DNA of 64,000 nucleotides from Streptomyces sp. B1I3. GTDB taxonomy: Bacteria; Actinomycetota; Actinomycetes; Streptomycetales; Streptomycetaceae. Within the stretch, counting starts at the first letter, position 1. Each line of letters starts with the position of its first letter. Shown in pieces: positions 33,450 through 42,167 of the stretch. The notes beneath the pieces are model-generated. The model saw nothing but the letters and a program-made list of their open reading frames with translations. It made no database searches and was not told the origin of the DNA. Where the stretch lies: positions 3,676,001 to 3,740,000 of the forward strand of contig NZ_JAUSYD010000001.1 in assembly GCF_030816615.1 (NCBI RefSeq), in the 5' to 3' direction. The translations under genes were made by a program, and so were the position numbers.

Positions 33450-33803
33450 CCGCGCCTCCACCCACCATGACCCGCTGAGGGGCGACGGCCGGTTCGAGGG
33501 CGTCCGGAAGGCCCCACGGGGTGACGGACCCATTCCGGTCACCGGGCCCCGAGCCGCCCGTCCGGCGCCCGAGGACGGAACCCCGCGCCCCGGACCGGGC
33601 CCACCTCACCAGGCCCGACCCGGACCGGAACCAGCCCGCCCGGCACGGTTCACCTGCCGTTCACCCTGCCCCGTAGGCCGCTTCACCTGTTCTGCCTAAT
33701 TTCGGACGTACACGGTGCACGGCGCCAAGCCACCGCACCTTTCCTCATCGCACGCCGCCTCGCACCCACAACCGCGGCGGCTCCTGGAAGGAACACCCCG
33801 AAA
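33450..33803 (+). other. 354-bp intergenic region before pstS
   Basis: It contains no credible gene. The right half holds a PHO box at 33647-33690 and an AT-richer stretch (tctgcctaatttcgg, about 33691-33705) that should contain the pstS -10 region. The left half (33450-33640) is very GC rich and has no strong hairpin. Confidence 0.5.
33647..33690 (+). promoter_or_regulatory. PHO box of pstS (PhoP-binding direct repeats)
   Basis: Four 11-bp direct-repeat units, GGTTCACCTGC, CGTTCACCCTG, a degenerate CCCCGTAGGCC and GCTTCACCTGT, match the Streptomyces PhoP unit G(T)TCACC. Phosphate starvation should activate pstSCAB from here. Confidence 0.85.
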
Positions 33804-34940
33804 GTGAAGCTTCAGCGCAAGAACCGGCTTCGTGCCACCGCGCTCGGTGCCCTCGCCGTCTCCGGCGCCCTGGTCCTCACGGCGTGCGGTTCGGACGACA
33901 ACACCGGCACCGACACGGACGGCGGTAACAAGACCAGCGCCGCCGCGTCGAACATCAAGTGCGACGGCGCCAAGGGCCAGCTTCGCGCCTCCGGGTCCAG
34001 CGCCCAGAAGAACGCGATGGACCTCTGGGTCAAGAACTACATGGCCGCCTGTTCCGGGGTGGAGATCAACTACAACTCGTCCTCGTCCGGCGAGGGCATC
34101 GTCGCCTTTAACCAGGGCACCGTCGGCTTCGCCGGCTCCGACTCGGCGCTCAAGCCCGAGGAGGTCGCCGACTCCAAGAAGATCTGCAAGACCGGCCAGG
34201 GCATCAACCTCCCGATGGTCGGCGGTCCCATCGCGATCGGCTTCCACCTGGAAGGTGTCGACAGCCTCACGCTGGACGCCTCCACGCTCGCCAAGATCTT
34301 CGACACCAAGATCAAGAAGTGGAACGACCCGGCGATCGCCGCGCTCAACAAGGGCGTCGAGCTGCCGAACAAGGCGATCCAGCCCTTCCACCGCTCCGAG
34401 GACTCCGGCACGACGCAGAACCTCGGCAAGTACCTGGGCGCCGCGGCCGCCGACGACTGGAAGTACGAGGCCGAGAAGAAGTGGCCGGCCCCCGGTGGCC
34501 AGGCCGCGTCCGGCTCCTCCGGCGTCGCCTCCCAGGTGAAGACGGTCGACGGCTCGATCGGCTACTTCGAGCTGTCCTACGCCGCCTCGCAGGGCATCAC
34601 CACCGTCGACATCAACACCGGCGGCGCGGCCCCGGTCAAGGCCACCTCTGAGAACGCCTCCAAGGCCATCGCCGCCGCCAAGATCAAGGGCACCGGCAAG
34701 GACCTGGCGCTCGACCTCGACTACACCACCAAGGCCGAGGGCGCCTACCCGCTGGTCCTGGTCACGTACGAGGTCGTCTGCGACGCCGGCAACAAGGCCG
34801 ACACCCTCGGCACGGTCAAGTCCTTCCTCACCTACGCCGCTTCCGACGAGGGCCAGAAGGTCCTGACGGAGGCCGGTTACGCCCCGATCCCGGCCGAGAT
34901 CAACACCAAGGTCCGCGAGACCATCAGCGCCCTCTCGTAA
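33804..34940 (+). CDS. pstS: PstS, phosphate-binding lipoprotein
   Basis: The 378-residue precursor has a lipoprotein signal ending LTAC with the lipidated cysteine at residue 28. The mature domain is a periplasmic-type phosphate binder with GSSAQKNAMD, NYNSSSSGEG, GFAGSDSAL and HRSEDSGTTQN motifs. It uses a GTG start with a ggaagga RBS (33787-33793). The PHO box upstream places it under PhoP. It delivers phosphate to PstC/PstA. Confidence 0.95.
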   Translation: MKLQRKNRLRATALGALAVSGALVLTACGSDDNTGTDTDGGNKTSAAASNIKCDGAKGQLRASGSSAQKNAMDLWVKNYMAACSGVEINYNSSSSGEGIVAFNQGTVGFAGSDSALKPEEVADSKKICKTGQGINLPMVGGPIAIGFHLEGVDSLTLDASTLAKIFDTKIKKWNDPAIAALNKGVELPNKAIQPFHRSEDSGTTQNLGKYLGAAAADDWKYEAEKKWPAPGGQAASGSSGVASQVKTVDGSIGYFELSYAASQGITTVDINTGGAAPVKATSENASKAIAAAKIKGTGKDLALDLDYTTKAEGAYPLVLVTYEVVCDAGNKADTLGTVKSFLTYAASDEGQKVLTEAGYAPIPAEINTKVRETISALS

Positions 34941-35067
34941 CCAGGGGCCGCACGACACAAGGGCGGGGACGGTCCGGCACACCCCTCCGGACCGCCCCGG
35001 CCACCAGCCCATCCGGTGCACCGCCGCCAGGGGAGCCCGCCGCTCCCCCACACAGACCGGAAAGACC

Positions 35068-36060
35068 ATGGCTTCCACCACACAGCTCGACATCCCACCG
35101 GCCCCGCCGGCCCGACGAGGGCGCACCGGATCCACCGGGCGCGCAGGCGACAAGATCTTCCTGGGCCTCTCGCGGGGTTCGGGCATCCTGCTGCTCCTGA
35201 TCATGGCGTCGATCGCCGTGTTCCTCAGCTACCGGGCCGCCACCGCCATCTCGGAGGACGAAGGAAACTTCTTCACCACCTTCGACTGGAACCCGGCCGG
35301 TGACCCGCCGGTCTTCGGCATCGCGGTCCTGCTCTTCGGCACGGTCGTCAGCTCGATCATCGCGATGGTCATCGCGGTTCCGATCGCTGTCGGCATCGCC
35401 CTGTTCATCTCGCACTACGCGCCGCGCAAGCTGGCCGCCCCACTCGCCTACGTCGTCGACCTGCTCGCCGCCGTACCCAGCATCGTCTACGGCATCTGGG
35501 GCGCACTCGTCCTCGTGCCGTACCTGGAGGGCCTGAACCTCTGGCTCGACCAGTTCTTCGGCTGGACCTACATCTTCGAGAAGACCGAGGTCGGCGTCGC
35601 CCGCTCGCTCTTCACCGTCGGCATCCTGCTCGCCATCATGATCCTGCCGATCGTGACCAGCGTCAGCCGCGAGGTCTTCCTCCAGGTCCCGAAGATGAAC
35701 GAGGAAGCGGCGCTCGCCCTCGGAGCCACCCGCTGGGAGGTCATCCGCCTCTCGGTCCTGCCCTTCGGCCGCTCCGGCATCATCTCCGCCTCGATGCTCG
35801 GCCTGGGCCGCGCACTCGGCGAGACGATGGCCGTCGCCACGGTCCTGTCGCCGAGCTTCCTGATCTCACTGCACGTGCTCAACCCGGGCGGTGGCACCTT
35901 CGCCCAGAACATCGCCGCGAAGTTCGGCGAGGCCGACGCGTTCGGCCGCGACGCCCTGATCGCCTCGGGCCTCGTCCTGTTCGTCCTCACCCTGCTGGTC
36001 AACGGCGCGGCCCGGCTCATCATCGCCCGCCGCAAGGAGTACTCGGGGGCCAACGCATGA
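35068..36060 (+). CDS. pstC: PstC, phosphate ABC transporter permease
   Basis: The 330-residue protein has six transmembrane helices and the permease loop EEAALALGATRWEVI (about residues 211-225). It precedes pstA with an ATGA overlap. The RBS is ggaaag, 6 bp upstream. Gene order pstS-pstC-pstA-pstB is the classic pst operon. Confidence 0.93.
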   Translation: MASTTQLDIPPAPPARRGRTGSTGRAGDKIFLGLSRGSGILLLLIMASIAVFLSYRAATAISEDEGNFFTTFDWNPAGDPPVFGIAVLLFGTVVSSIIAMVIAVPIAVGIALFISHYAPRKLAAPLAYVVDLLAAVPSIVYGIWGALVLVPYLEGLNLWLDQFFGWTYIFEKTEVGVARSLFTVGILLAIMILPIVTSVSREVFLQVPKMNEEAALALGATRWEVIRLSVLPFGRSGIISASMLGLGRALGETMAVATVLSPSFLISLHVLNPGGGTFAQNIAAKFGEADAFGRDALIASGLVLFVLTLLVNGAARLIIARRKEYSGANA

Positions 36061-37145
36061 GCAACGCCACCACCACCGACGTCCAGGACCGGCGGCCGCA
36101 GACACCGCCGGACACCCGCGGGACCGGGCTCAGCAGCCGCAGTGTCCCCCGGTGGGCCCCCCTCGGCTTCGCCGCCGTGGCGGTCGCGCTCGCCATCGGC
36201 ATCAGCACGGCCGCCGGATGGCAGAGCCGCGTCCAGTGGGGCCTGATCGCCGCCCTGCTCTTCCTGGCCATCTCGTACGTCACCACGACCGTCGTCGAGA
36301 ACCGGCGCCAGGCCAAGGACCGCCTCGCCACCAGCATCGTCTGGGTGTGCTTCCTCGCCGCCGTCGTCCCGCTCGCCTCGCTGCTCTGGACCACGATCAG
36401 CCGCGGCTCCGAGCGCCTCGACGGCTACTTCCTCACCCACTCCATGGCCGGGGTACTCGGCTCGGAGGCCACCGGCGGCGTCTACCACGCGCTGATCGGC
36501 ACCCTGGAGCAGGTCGGCATCGCCACCGTGATCTCCGCCCCGCTCGGCCTGCTGACCGCGGTCTACCTGGTCGAGTACGGGAAGGGCGGTCTCGCCCGGG
36601 CCGTCACCTTCTTCGTCGACGTCATGACGGGCATCCCGTCCATCGTGGCCGGCCTCTTCATCCTGTCGATCATGCTGATCGCCGGCCTCGAACCGTCCGG
36701 CCTGATGGGCGCCCTGGCCCTGACCATCCTGATGATCCCCGTCGTGGTCCGCTCCACCGAGGAGATGCTCAAGCTCGTCCCCAACGAGCTCCGCGAGGCA
36801 TCCCTCGCCCTGGGCATCCCCAAGTGGCGCACCATCCTGAAGGTGGTCCTGCCGACCGCGATCGGCGGCATCACCACGGGCGTCATGCTCGCCATCGCCC
36901 GCATCGCCGGTGAGACCGCACCGATCATCCTGCTGGTCTTCGGCAGCCAGCTGATCAACACGAACCCCTTCGAAGGCGCCCAGTCCTCACTGCCCTTCTA
37001 CATCTACGAGCAGTACAAGATCGGCGAGGCCGCCTCCTACGACCGCGCCTGGGCCGCCGCCCTGGTCCTGATCGCGTTCGTCATGATCCTCAATCTGGTG
37101 GCCCGCGGCATCGCCCGCTGGAAGGCCCCGAAGTCCGGCCGCTGA
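36057..37145 (+). CDS. pstA: PstA, phosphate ABC transporter permease
   Basis: The 362-residue permease has a variable cytoplasmic N-terminus, transmembrane helices including MAGVLGSEATGG-proximal and the EEMLKLVPNELREASLALG permease loop (about residues 238-256). It overlaps pstC by 4 nt and precedes pstB by 26 bp. Confidence 0.93.
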   Translation: MSNATTTDVQDRRPQTPPDTRGTGLSSRSVPRWAPLGFAAVAVALAIGISTAAGWQSRVQWGLIAALLFLAISYVTTTVVENRRQAKDRLATSIVWVCFLAAVVPLASLLWTTISRGSERLDGYFLTHSMAGVLGSEATGGVYHALIGTLEQVGIATVISAPLGLLTAVYLVEYGKGGLARAVTFFVDVMTGIPSIVAGLFILSIMLIAGLEPSGLMGALALTILMIPVVVRSTEEMLKLVPNELREASLALGIPKWRTILKVVLPTAIGGITTGVMLAIARIAGETAPIILLVFGSQLINTNPFEGAQSSLPFYIYEQYKIGEAASYDRAWAAALVLIAFVMILNLVARGIARWKAPKSGR

Positions 37146-37171
37146 GGCCACGCAGAAAGCAGTTGATTCAC

Positions 37172-37948
37172 ATGGCCAAGCGCATCGACATCGGCGGACT
37201 GACCGCCTACTACGGCTCCCACAAGGCCATCGAGGACATCTCGATGACCGTGGAACCCCGCTCCGTGACCGCCTTCATCGGCCCGTCCGGCTGCGGCAAG
37301 TCCACCTTCCTGCGCACCCTGAACCGCATGCACGAGGTGACCCCCGGCGGCCGCGTCGAGGGCAAGGTGATGCTGGACGACGAGAACCTCTACGGGGCCG
37401 GGGTCGACCCCGTCACCGTGCGCCGCACGGTCGGCATGGTCTTCCAGCGTCCGAACCCGTTCCCGACCATGTCGATCTTCGACAACGTCGCGGCCGGCCT
37501 CCGGCTGAACGGCTCCTACCGCAAGAACCAGCTGTCGGACGTCGTCGAGAAGTCCCTCAAGGGCGCCAACCTCTGGAACGAGGTCAAGGACCGCCTGAAC
37601 AAGCCCGGCTCCGGCCTCTCCGGTGGCCAGCAGCAGCGCCTGTGCATCGCCCGCGCCATCGCGGTCGAGCCGGACGTGCTGCTGATGGACGAGCCGTGCT
37701 CGGCTCTCGACCCGATCTCGACCCTCGCCATCGAGGACCTGATCGGCGAGCTGAAGGAACGCTTCACGATCGTCATCGTGACGCACAACATGCAGCAGGC
37801 GGCACGCGTCTCGGACCGTACGGCCTTCTTCAACCTCTCGGCGGTCGGCAAGCCCGGCCGGCTCATCGAGATCGACGAGACGGAGCGGATCTTCTCCAAC
37901 CCGTCCGTGCAGGCCACCGAGGACTACATCTCGGGCCGCTTCGGATAA
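37172..37948 (+). CDS. pstB: PstB, phosphate ABC transporter ATPase
   Basis: The 258-residue ATPase has Walker A GPSGCGKST (residues 34-42), the signature LSGGQQQRLCIARA, Walker B VLLMDEPCSALDP and the PstB-specific RPNPFPTMSIFDNV. The ATG at 37172 is preferred over an upstream TTG. A strong hairpin follows the gene. Confidence 0.95.
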   Translation: MAKRIDIGGLTAYYGSHKAIEDISMTVEPRSVTAFIGPSGCGKSTFLRTLNRMHEVTPGGRVEGKVMLDDENLYGAGVDPVTVRRTVGMVFQRPNPFPTMSIFDNVAAGLRLNGSYRKNQLSDVVEKSLKGANLWNEVKDRLNKPGSGLSGGQQQRLCIARAIAVEPDVLLMDEPCSALDPISTLAIEDLIGELKERFTIVIVTHNMQQAARVSDRTAFFNLSAVGKPGRLIEIDETERIFSNPSVQATEDYISGRFG

Positions 37949-37997
37949 CCCCCAGACGGCCTTGGGGTGCTGCATGGCGGTGCCACCACAAGGCAAC

Positions 37998-38039
37998 GGG
38001 TCCGCCCCCGCTCTCGGGTACGAGAGCAGGGGCGGACCC
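37998..38039. terminator. bidirectional terminator between pstB and pit
   Basis: Long stem: GGGTCCGCCCC plus CGCTCTCG pair with CGAGAGCA plus GGGGCGGACCC around a GGTA loop, followed by a T-containing stretch on the plus strand. It serves converging pst and pit transcripts. Confidence 0.85.
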
Positions 38040-38117
38040 ATTTGACATCCGCGCGAGAAGCCGTGCAGCGGAACGAGCCCGGCCGCGGGAAAGGCCTTGC
38101 GGCCGGAGAAGCCCCGG

Positions 38118-39116
38118 TCAGCCGAAGAGCAGGACCACGATTCCGTAGCTGGTCGCGGCGACCAGCGCCGCGGCCGGCATCGTGATGAACCACCCCAGGA
38201 TGATGTTCTTGGCCACCCCCCAGCGCACCGCGTTCACCCGCTTCGTGGCGCCCACACCCATGATCGCCGAGGTGATCACGTGAGTCGTGGAGATCGGGGC
38301 GTGGAACAGGAACGCCGAGCCGAACATGATCGACGCACCGGTCGTCTCCGCCGCGAAACCCTGCGGCGGGTCCAGCTCGATGATCTTGCGGCCGAGCGTG
38401 CGCATGATGCGCCAGCCACCCGCGTACGTACCCAGGGACAGCATCGCCGCACAGGCGATCTTCACCCAGACCGGGATCTCGTCGTTCGGGCCCTCGACAT
38501 CGGCGATGACCAGGGCCATCACCACGATGCCCATCGTCTTCTGGGCGTCCTGCAGACCGTGTCCGAGCGCCATGCCCGCCGCCGAGACCGTCTGCGCGAT
38601 GCGGAAACCGCGCTTGGCCTTGTGCGGGTTGGAGTTGCGGAACATCCACATGATCGCGACCATCACCAGGTAGCCGACGACCAGGCCGACGATGGGCGAC
38701 AGGAACATCGGGATGACGATCTTCTCGAGCACCCCGTCCCAGTGCACCAGCGTCCCGCCGGCCAGTGCGGCGCCGACCATGCCGCCGAACAGGGCGTGCG
38801 AGGAGGAGGACGGCAGGCCGTAGTACCAGGTGACGAGGTTCCAGATGATCGCGCCGACCAGCGCCGCGAAGAGGATGCCCATCCCCTTCTGACCCTCGGG
38901 CGTGGCGATGAGGCCTTCGCTGACGGTCTTGGCGACCCCTTGGCCCAGGAAGGCGCCTGCGAGGTTCATCACGGCGGCCATCGCCAGAGCCGCACGCGGG
39001 GTCAGCGCCCGGGTGGAGACCGAGGTGGCGATGGCGTTCGCCGAGTCGTGGAAGCCGTTCGTATACGTGAAGCCGAGCGCGACACCGACGGTCACGATCA
39101 GCGCAAAGGTGTCCAC
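38118..39116 (-). CDS. Pit-type inorganic phosphate transporter
   Basis: The 332-residue membrane protein has about ten helices and the Pit signatures GFTYTNGFHDSANAIATSV near the N-terminus and GGWRIMRTLGRKIIELDPPQGF in the second half. It is the low-affinity, high-capacity phosphate (or metal-phosphate) symporter. It follows the DUF47 gene by 5 bp on the same strand. No PHO box is seen, so it is probably used in phosphate-rich conditions. Confidence 0.92.
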   Translation of the reverse strand: MDTFALIVTVGVALGFTYTNGFHDSANAIATSVSTRALTPRAALAMAAVMNLAGAFLGQGVAKTVSEGLIATPEGQKGMGILFAALVGAIIWNLVTWYYGLPSSSSHALFGGMVGAALAGGTLVHWDGVLEKIVIPMFLSPIVGLVVGYLVMVAIMWMFRNSNPHKAKRGFRIAQTVSAAGMALGHGLQDAQKTMGIVVMALVIADVEGPNDEIPVWVKIACAAMLSLGTYAGGWRIMRTLGRKIIELDPPQGFAAETTGASIMFGSAFLFHAPISTTHVITSAIMGVGATKRVNAVRWGVAKNIILGWFITMPAAALVAATSYGIVVLLFG

Positions 39117-39121
39117 GAGGT

Positions 39122-39742
39122 TCAGGACTCCTTGACCGCGATGGTCTCCACGGTATTGGCGACGTGCTCGAACGCGTCAGCCGCCTCTTCCAGCACATCC
39201 ACGATCTGCTTGAGCTTCAGCACGTCCATGGCGTCGTACTTGCCGTTGAAGAGCTGCGCCAGCAGCTTGCGGTGGATCTGGTCGGCCTGGTTCTCCAGGC
39301 GGTTGACCTCGATCCAGTACTCGGTGAGGTTCTCCATGGTCCGCAGGCTCGGCATGGCCTCGGCGGTCAGTTCCGCCGCCCGGGCCAGCACCTCGATCTG
39401 CTGCTCGACACCCTTCGGGAGTTCCTCGATCTGGTACAGCACGACCAGGTCGACGGCCTCCTCCATGAAGTCCATGATGTCGTCGAGCGAGGAGGCGAGG
39501 TTGTAGATGTCCTCGCGGTCGAACGGCGTGATGAAGGAGGAGTTCAGCTGGTGGAAGATCGCGTGGGTGGCGTCGTCGCCCGCGTGCTCCGCTGCCCGCA
39601 TACGCTCCGCGATCTCGGCTCGGGAGGCAGAATCCGCCCCGAGCAGTTCCATCAGGAGTTTCGAGCCCGTGACGATGTTGTCCGCGGATGCGGAAAACAT
39701 GTCGTAGAAGCTCGTCTCCCTGGGGGTCAGACGAAAGCGCAC
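39122..39742 (-). CDS. PhoU-like DUF47 accessory protein of Pit
   Basis: The 206-residue all-helical protein has two PhoU-like bundles with acidic metal-binding residues (EHAGDDATHAIFHQL, DREDIYNLASSLDDIMDFMEEAVDL). Genes of this type almost always precede pit and are thought to regulate the transporter. Here it is 5 bp upstream of pit. The -10 TAGCAT (39780-39785, complement) fits its promoter. Confidence 0.9.
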   Translation of the reverse strand: MRFRLTPRETSFYDMFSASADNIVTGSKLLMELLGADSASRAEIAERMRAAEHAGDDATHAIFHQLNSSFITPFDREDIYNLASSLDDIMDFMEEAVDLVVLYQIEELPKGVEQQIEVLARAAELTAEAMPSLRTMENLTEYWIEVNRLENQADQIHRKLLAQLFNGKYDAMDVLKLKQIVDVLEEAADAFEHVANTVETIAVKES

Positions 39743-39887
39743 GTGGGGTCCTCGGGGTGCTTTGGATTCGGTCAGGCTGATGCTAGGCGCATCATCCGGC
39801 CACGGCTAACCGGCGTCATTCAGTGTCGCGCATCAGGCACAGTGATCAGCACGGGCCCCCGGTCACGTTTCGGCTCGATTCGTTACG

Positions 39888-39908
39888 ATATACGGGGCGG
39901 GGGTATAC
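39888..39908. promoter_or_regulatory. CsoR operator upstream of csoR
   Basis: ATATAC and GTATAC flank GGGGCGGGG, giving the TATAC-G-run-GTATA pseudo-palindrome that is the known CsoR target form (written on the other strand as a C-run). It lies 57 bp upstream of the csoR start in the divergent region, implying copper-responsive autoregulation. Confidence 0.75.
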
Positions 39909-39964
39909 ACAGGGCGCGGGCCGGTATGCAGACCGCAGGCCAAGAGGACAACGGGAGGACCCCC

Positions 39965-40321
39965 ATGACCACCACCGAGGCCACCGAGGCCACCGAGGCG
40001 GCCGGTACGGACGCGGTCGTCACCGACCACGACCGCGGTATCCACGGCTACCACCACCAGAAGGACGAGCACCTCAAGCGCCTGCGCCGCATCGAGGGAC
40101 AGATCCGTGGCCTGCAGCGGATGGTGGACGAGGACGTCTACTGCATCGACATACTCACCCAGGTCTCGGCCTCCACCAAGGCCCTGCAGTCCTTCGCCCT
40201 CCAGCTGCTGGAGGAGCACCTGCGCCACTGCGTCGCGGACGCCGCCGTCAAGGGCGGCGACGAGATCGACGCGAAGGTCGAAGAGGCCACGAAGGCGATC
40301 GCCCGCCTGCTCCGCACGTGA
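39965..40321 (+). CDS. csoR: CsoR-family copper-sensing repressor
   Basis: The 118-residue helical protein has the Cu(I) triad Cys60 (DVYCID), His85 and Cys89 (EEHLRHCV), characteristic of CsoR. It lacks a helix-turn-helix, using a helical-bundle DNA-binding surface. The first 28 residues are a threonine/alanine/glutamate-rich extension (EATEATEA repeats). It is divergent from the pit operon and shows its own operator. No copper ATPase or CopZ gene is in the window. Confidence 0.93.
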   Translation: MTTTEATEATEAAGTDAVVTDHDRGIHGYHHQKDEHLKRLRRIEGQIRGLQRMVDEDVYCIDILTQVSASTKALQSFALQLLEEHLRHCVADAAVKGGDEIDAKVEEATKAIARLLRT

Positions 40322-40458
40322 GTTCCGGCACGGATTCCGCGCCCGGCTCCGGACGGTGCCGTACCGAAGGGTTCCGTAGGTCTTCCCGTACCGGCCGTTC
40401 CGTATCGGCCCTTCCGTACCGGGGCCCGGCGGTGCGGATGCGGGGCGGGAGCCCGATG
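40322..40458. other. intergenic with clustered CCGTA repeats
   Basis: CCGTA occurs five times in about 60 bp (from about 40362 to 40420), spaced 12-15 nt apart. No gene or terminator is obvious. The two facing genes, csoR and the 96-residue protein, converge here. Confidence 0.4.
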
Positions 40459-40749
40459 TCATCCCCTGCGGTGCGACTGGCGGGGAATTCTCGGCGCCGG
40501 CCCGCACCCGGCGGTGCATGCCTCGGCGGCATCCGTCCCCCCGGGGAGCACCTCGTCGCCGCCCTGCCTGACGTTGAGCACCTCGTCGATACGATCGTGA
40601 CTGAGCCGGTCCTCCGGCGCGGCCGACGCCGCGATCATGAGCTCACCGCAGAGTTCGATCTCGGCCAGAGCCACACGGTCCTGAGCGCTCGGAGCGCTGA
40701 GCGTCACCACCTGCGTACCTCTCTCTGCCGTCACCGGAACCTGGCGCAC
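40459..40749 (-). CDS. conserved hypothetical protein, 96 residues
   Basis: Residues 13-60 (QVVTLSAPSAQDRVALAEIELCGELMIAASAA...) look like a genuine folded segment: acidic, amphipathic and with codon bias of a coding gene. The C-terminal third is low complexity. A TACGCT hexamer 8 nt before the GTG at 40749 supports leaderless expression; an alternative start is the GTG pair about 14 codons in, with gagagagg upstream. I recall related short proteins in streptomycetes but no function. Confidence 0.6.
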   Translation of the reverse strand: MRQVPVTAERGTQVVTLSAPSAQDRVALAEIELCGELMIAASAAPEDRLSHDRIDEVLNVRQGGDEVLPGGTDAAEACTAGCGPAPRIPRQSHRRG

Positions 40750-40816
40750 GACTCCCTAGCGTAGGGAGCGCGGCACCCACCGCGCATGGCACGGACGGGT
40801 CATTTCGACCCCCTCC

Positions 40817-41704
40817 CTACGGTGATTCCGGGCCACTCCGCCCTTGCTGGATGCGACCCGTGTAGATGTCGGCGCCGGGCGGCAGCTCCACGGTGACCGG
40901 CACCCCGAACCCGTAGAGCAGCATCGTCGACACCACCGCGGCCGTCGGCCCCTCGGCCGCGAAGCTGAAGCGGTGGCGCACCTTGCGCAGCAGGCCGTCG
41001 TCGTCGAGGTACGCGTCGAAGGACACCGCGTCCGTGCTGAACCCTTTCGCCGCCGCGGCCAGCGCGCCGCGCGAGGACGGCGAAGCAGCCAGCGCCGCCC
41101 GCCCCAGGTCGGAGGTCCCCCGGTAGTGACGTACCGGCACCCCGGCCAGCTCCGTCCGCCCCACGTACACCACCTTGCCCGCGCCACGCAGCAGTTCGGC
41201 GGCGGCCATGGGATCGGTCACCCCGCCGGTGACCAGGTTGCCGTCCGCCAGGGTCGTCGTGTCGATCCGGACCCACTTGCCGTCGGGCACGCCCGCGCCC
41301 CGGTCCTTCATGTACAGCGCTCCGGGCGCCAGCAACTCGGTGATCGGCCGGTGCTCGTCCGCCCCCGCCACGTCCTTCGGCAGCACCACCTTGATCCGGC
41401 CCAGCTGTCTGCGGAAGTCGTACGCTCCCTGGCCTCTGACGGTGACCCGGGTCCCGCCGGCCGCGGTCTCCATCGACGTACGCGTCTCGGCGGTGCCCGC
41501 CGCGGCCAGGGCATCGGCGGCCCGGTGGACCACGGCTGCCGGATCCCCGGCGACACCCTTTCCGGCCACGGCCCGTTGCCCGGCCACGTCCCCGCCCGCC
41601 TCGCCCCCACCGGAGCAGCCGGTCCCCGCCACCATCACGCCCACCACGGCCAGGGCGCACACAGCCAGTGCCCCGCCTTTGCACCTGTGCTGCCGCACCA
41701 CCAT
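40817..41704 (-). CDS. LppX/LprG-like lipoprotein
   Basis: The 295-residue precursor has a signal sequence with lipobox VAGTGC (cysteine at about residue 30) and a mature domain of about 260 residues. The sequence (ITELLAPGALYMKDRG, DGLLRKVRHRFSF) resembles LppX/LprAFG-type lipid-binding lipoproteins of actinobacteria, which share a half-barrel fold. I chose the ATG at 41704; an upstream in-frame ATG at 41767 would give a longer basic N-terminus. No partner gene is evident. Confidence 0.75.
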   Translation of the reverse strand: MVVRQHRCKGGALAVCALAVVGVMVAGTGCSGGGEAGGDVAGQRAVAGKGVAGDPAAVVHRAADALAAAGTAETRTSMETAAGGTRVTVRGQGAYDFRRQLGRIKVVLPKDVAGADEHRPITELLAPGALYMKDRGAGVPDGKWVRIDTTTLADGNLVTGGVTDPMAAAELLRGAGKVVYVGRTELAGVPVRHYRGTSDLGRAALAASPSSRGALAAAAKGFSTDAVSFDAYLDDDGLLRKVRHRFSFAAEGPTAAVVSTMLLYGFGVPVTVELPPGADIYTGRIQQGRSGPESP

Positions 41705-41857
41705 CGCCTGCCAACCCCCAACGAGGTACACCTGACCGAGCTCCCACCCTCCACGCCTAACGACCACCGGAGCCCCCCGTCACGCCGGCGCGTCCCTTCG
41801 GGAAGCCGATCGGCCCACTCGTACCCGGGCGCGGGGCTCCGCCAGTACCGTGGACGC

Positions 41858-42049
41858 GTGTATGAGGACCCCGCGGACCCGACCGTCCACGCCCCCGCCC
41901 CGGCACACAGCACCACCACCGTCGAGCGGGGGTCGTTCTGTCTGGCCCGCTGCAGCTGCGGCTGGTCCGGAGCAGCCCGCCGCTCCCGCGACCGGGCCCG
42001 TACGGACGCCGAGGAGCACCACACCGCCACCGGCGGCCCGGCCGCCTGA
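41858..42049 (+). CDS. small cysteine-containing protein, 63 residues
   Basis: The protein has the central motif CLARCSCGWSG, followed by an arginine-rich RRSRDRARTDAEEHH tail. Cys-x3-Cys-x-Cys-Gly-Trp with downstream histidines suggests a small metal-binding domain. A TACCGT hexamer (41846-41851) lies 6 nt before the GTG start. Homologous short proteins are common in Streptomyces; no function known. Confidence 0.6.
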   Translation: MYEDPADPTVHAPAPAHSTTTVERGSFCLARCSCGWSGAARRSRDRARTDAEEHHTATGGPAA

Positions 42050-42081
42050 CCGGGGGCCTCCCACCCGGGTCACGCAGGGCT

Positions 42082-42112
42082 TGCGGTTGCCGTAGCGGCA
42101 GCTTCTACCGTC
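42082..42112 (+). promoter_or_regulatory. MerR-type promoter with 19-bp spacer
   Basis: TTGCGG (42082-42087) and TACCGT (42107-42112) are separated by 19 bp, the over-long spacing typical of MerR-activated promoters. The spacer contains the inverted repeat TGCCG-TAG-CGGCA (42089-42101). The MerR gene begins 55 bp downstream, so it should activate itself. Confidence 0.75.
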
Positions 42113-42167
42113 CTGGACAGGGCCGGAGGAACCGGTCCGCACACAGCGTTCGTGAGAGGGGACGGCG

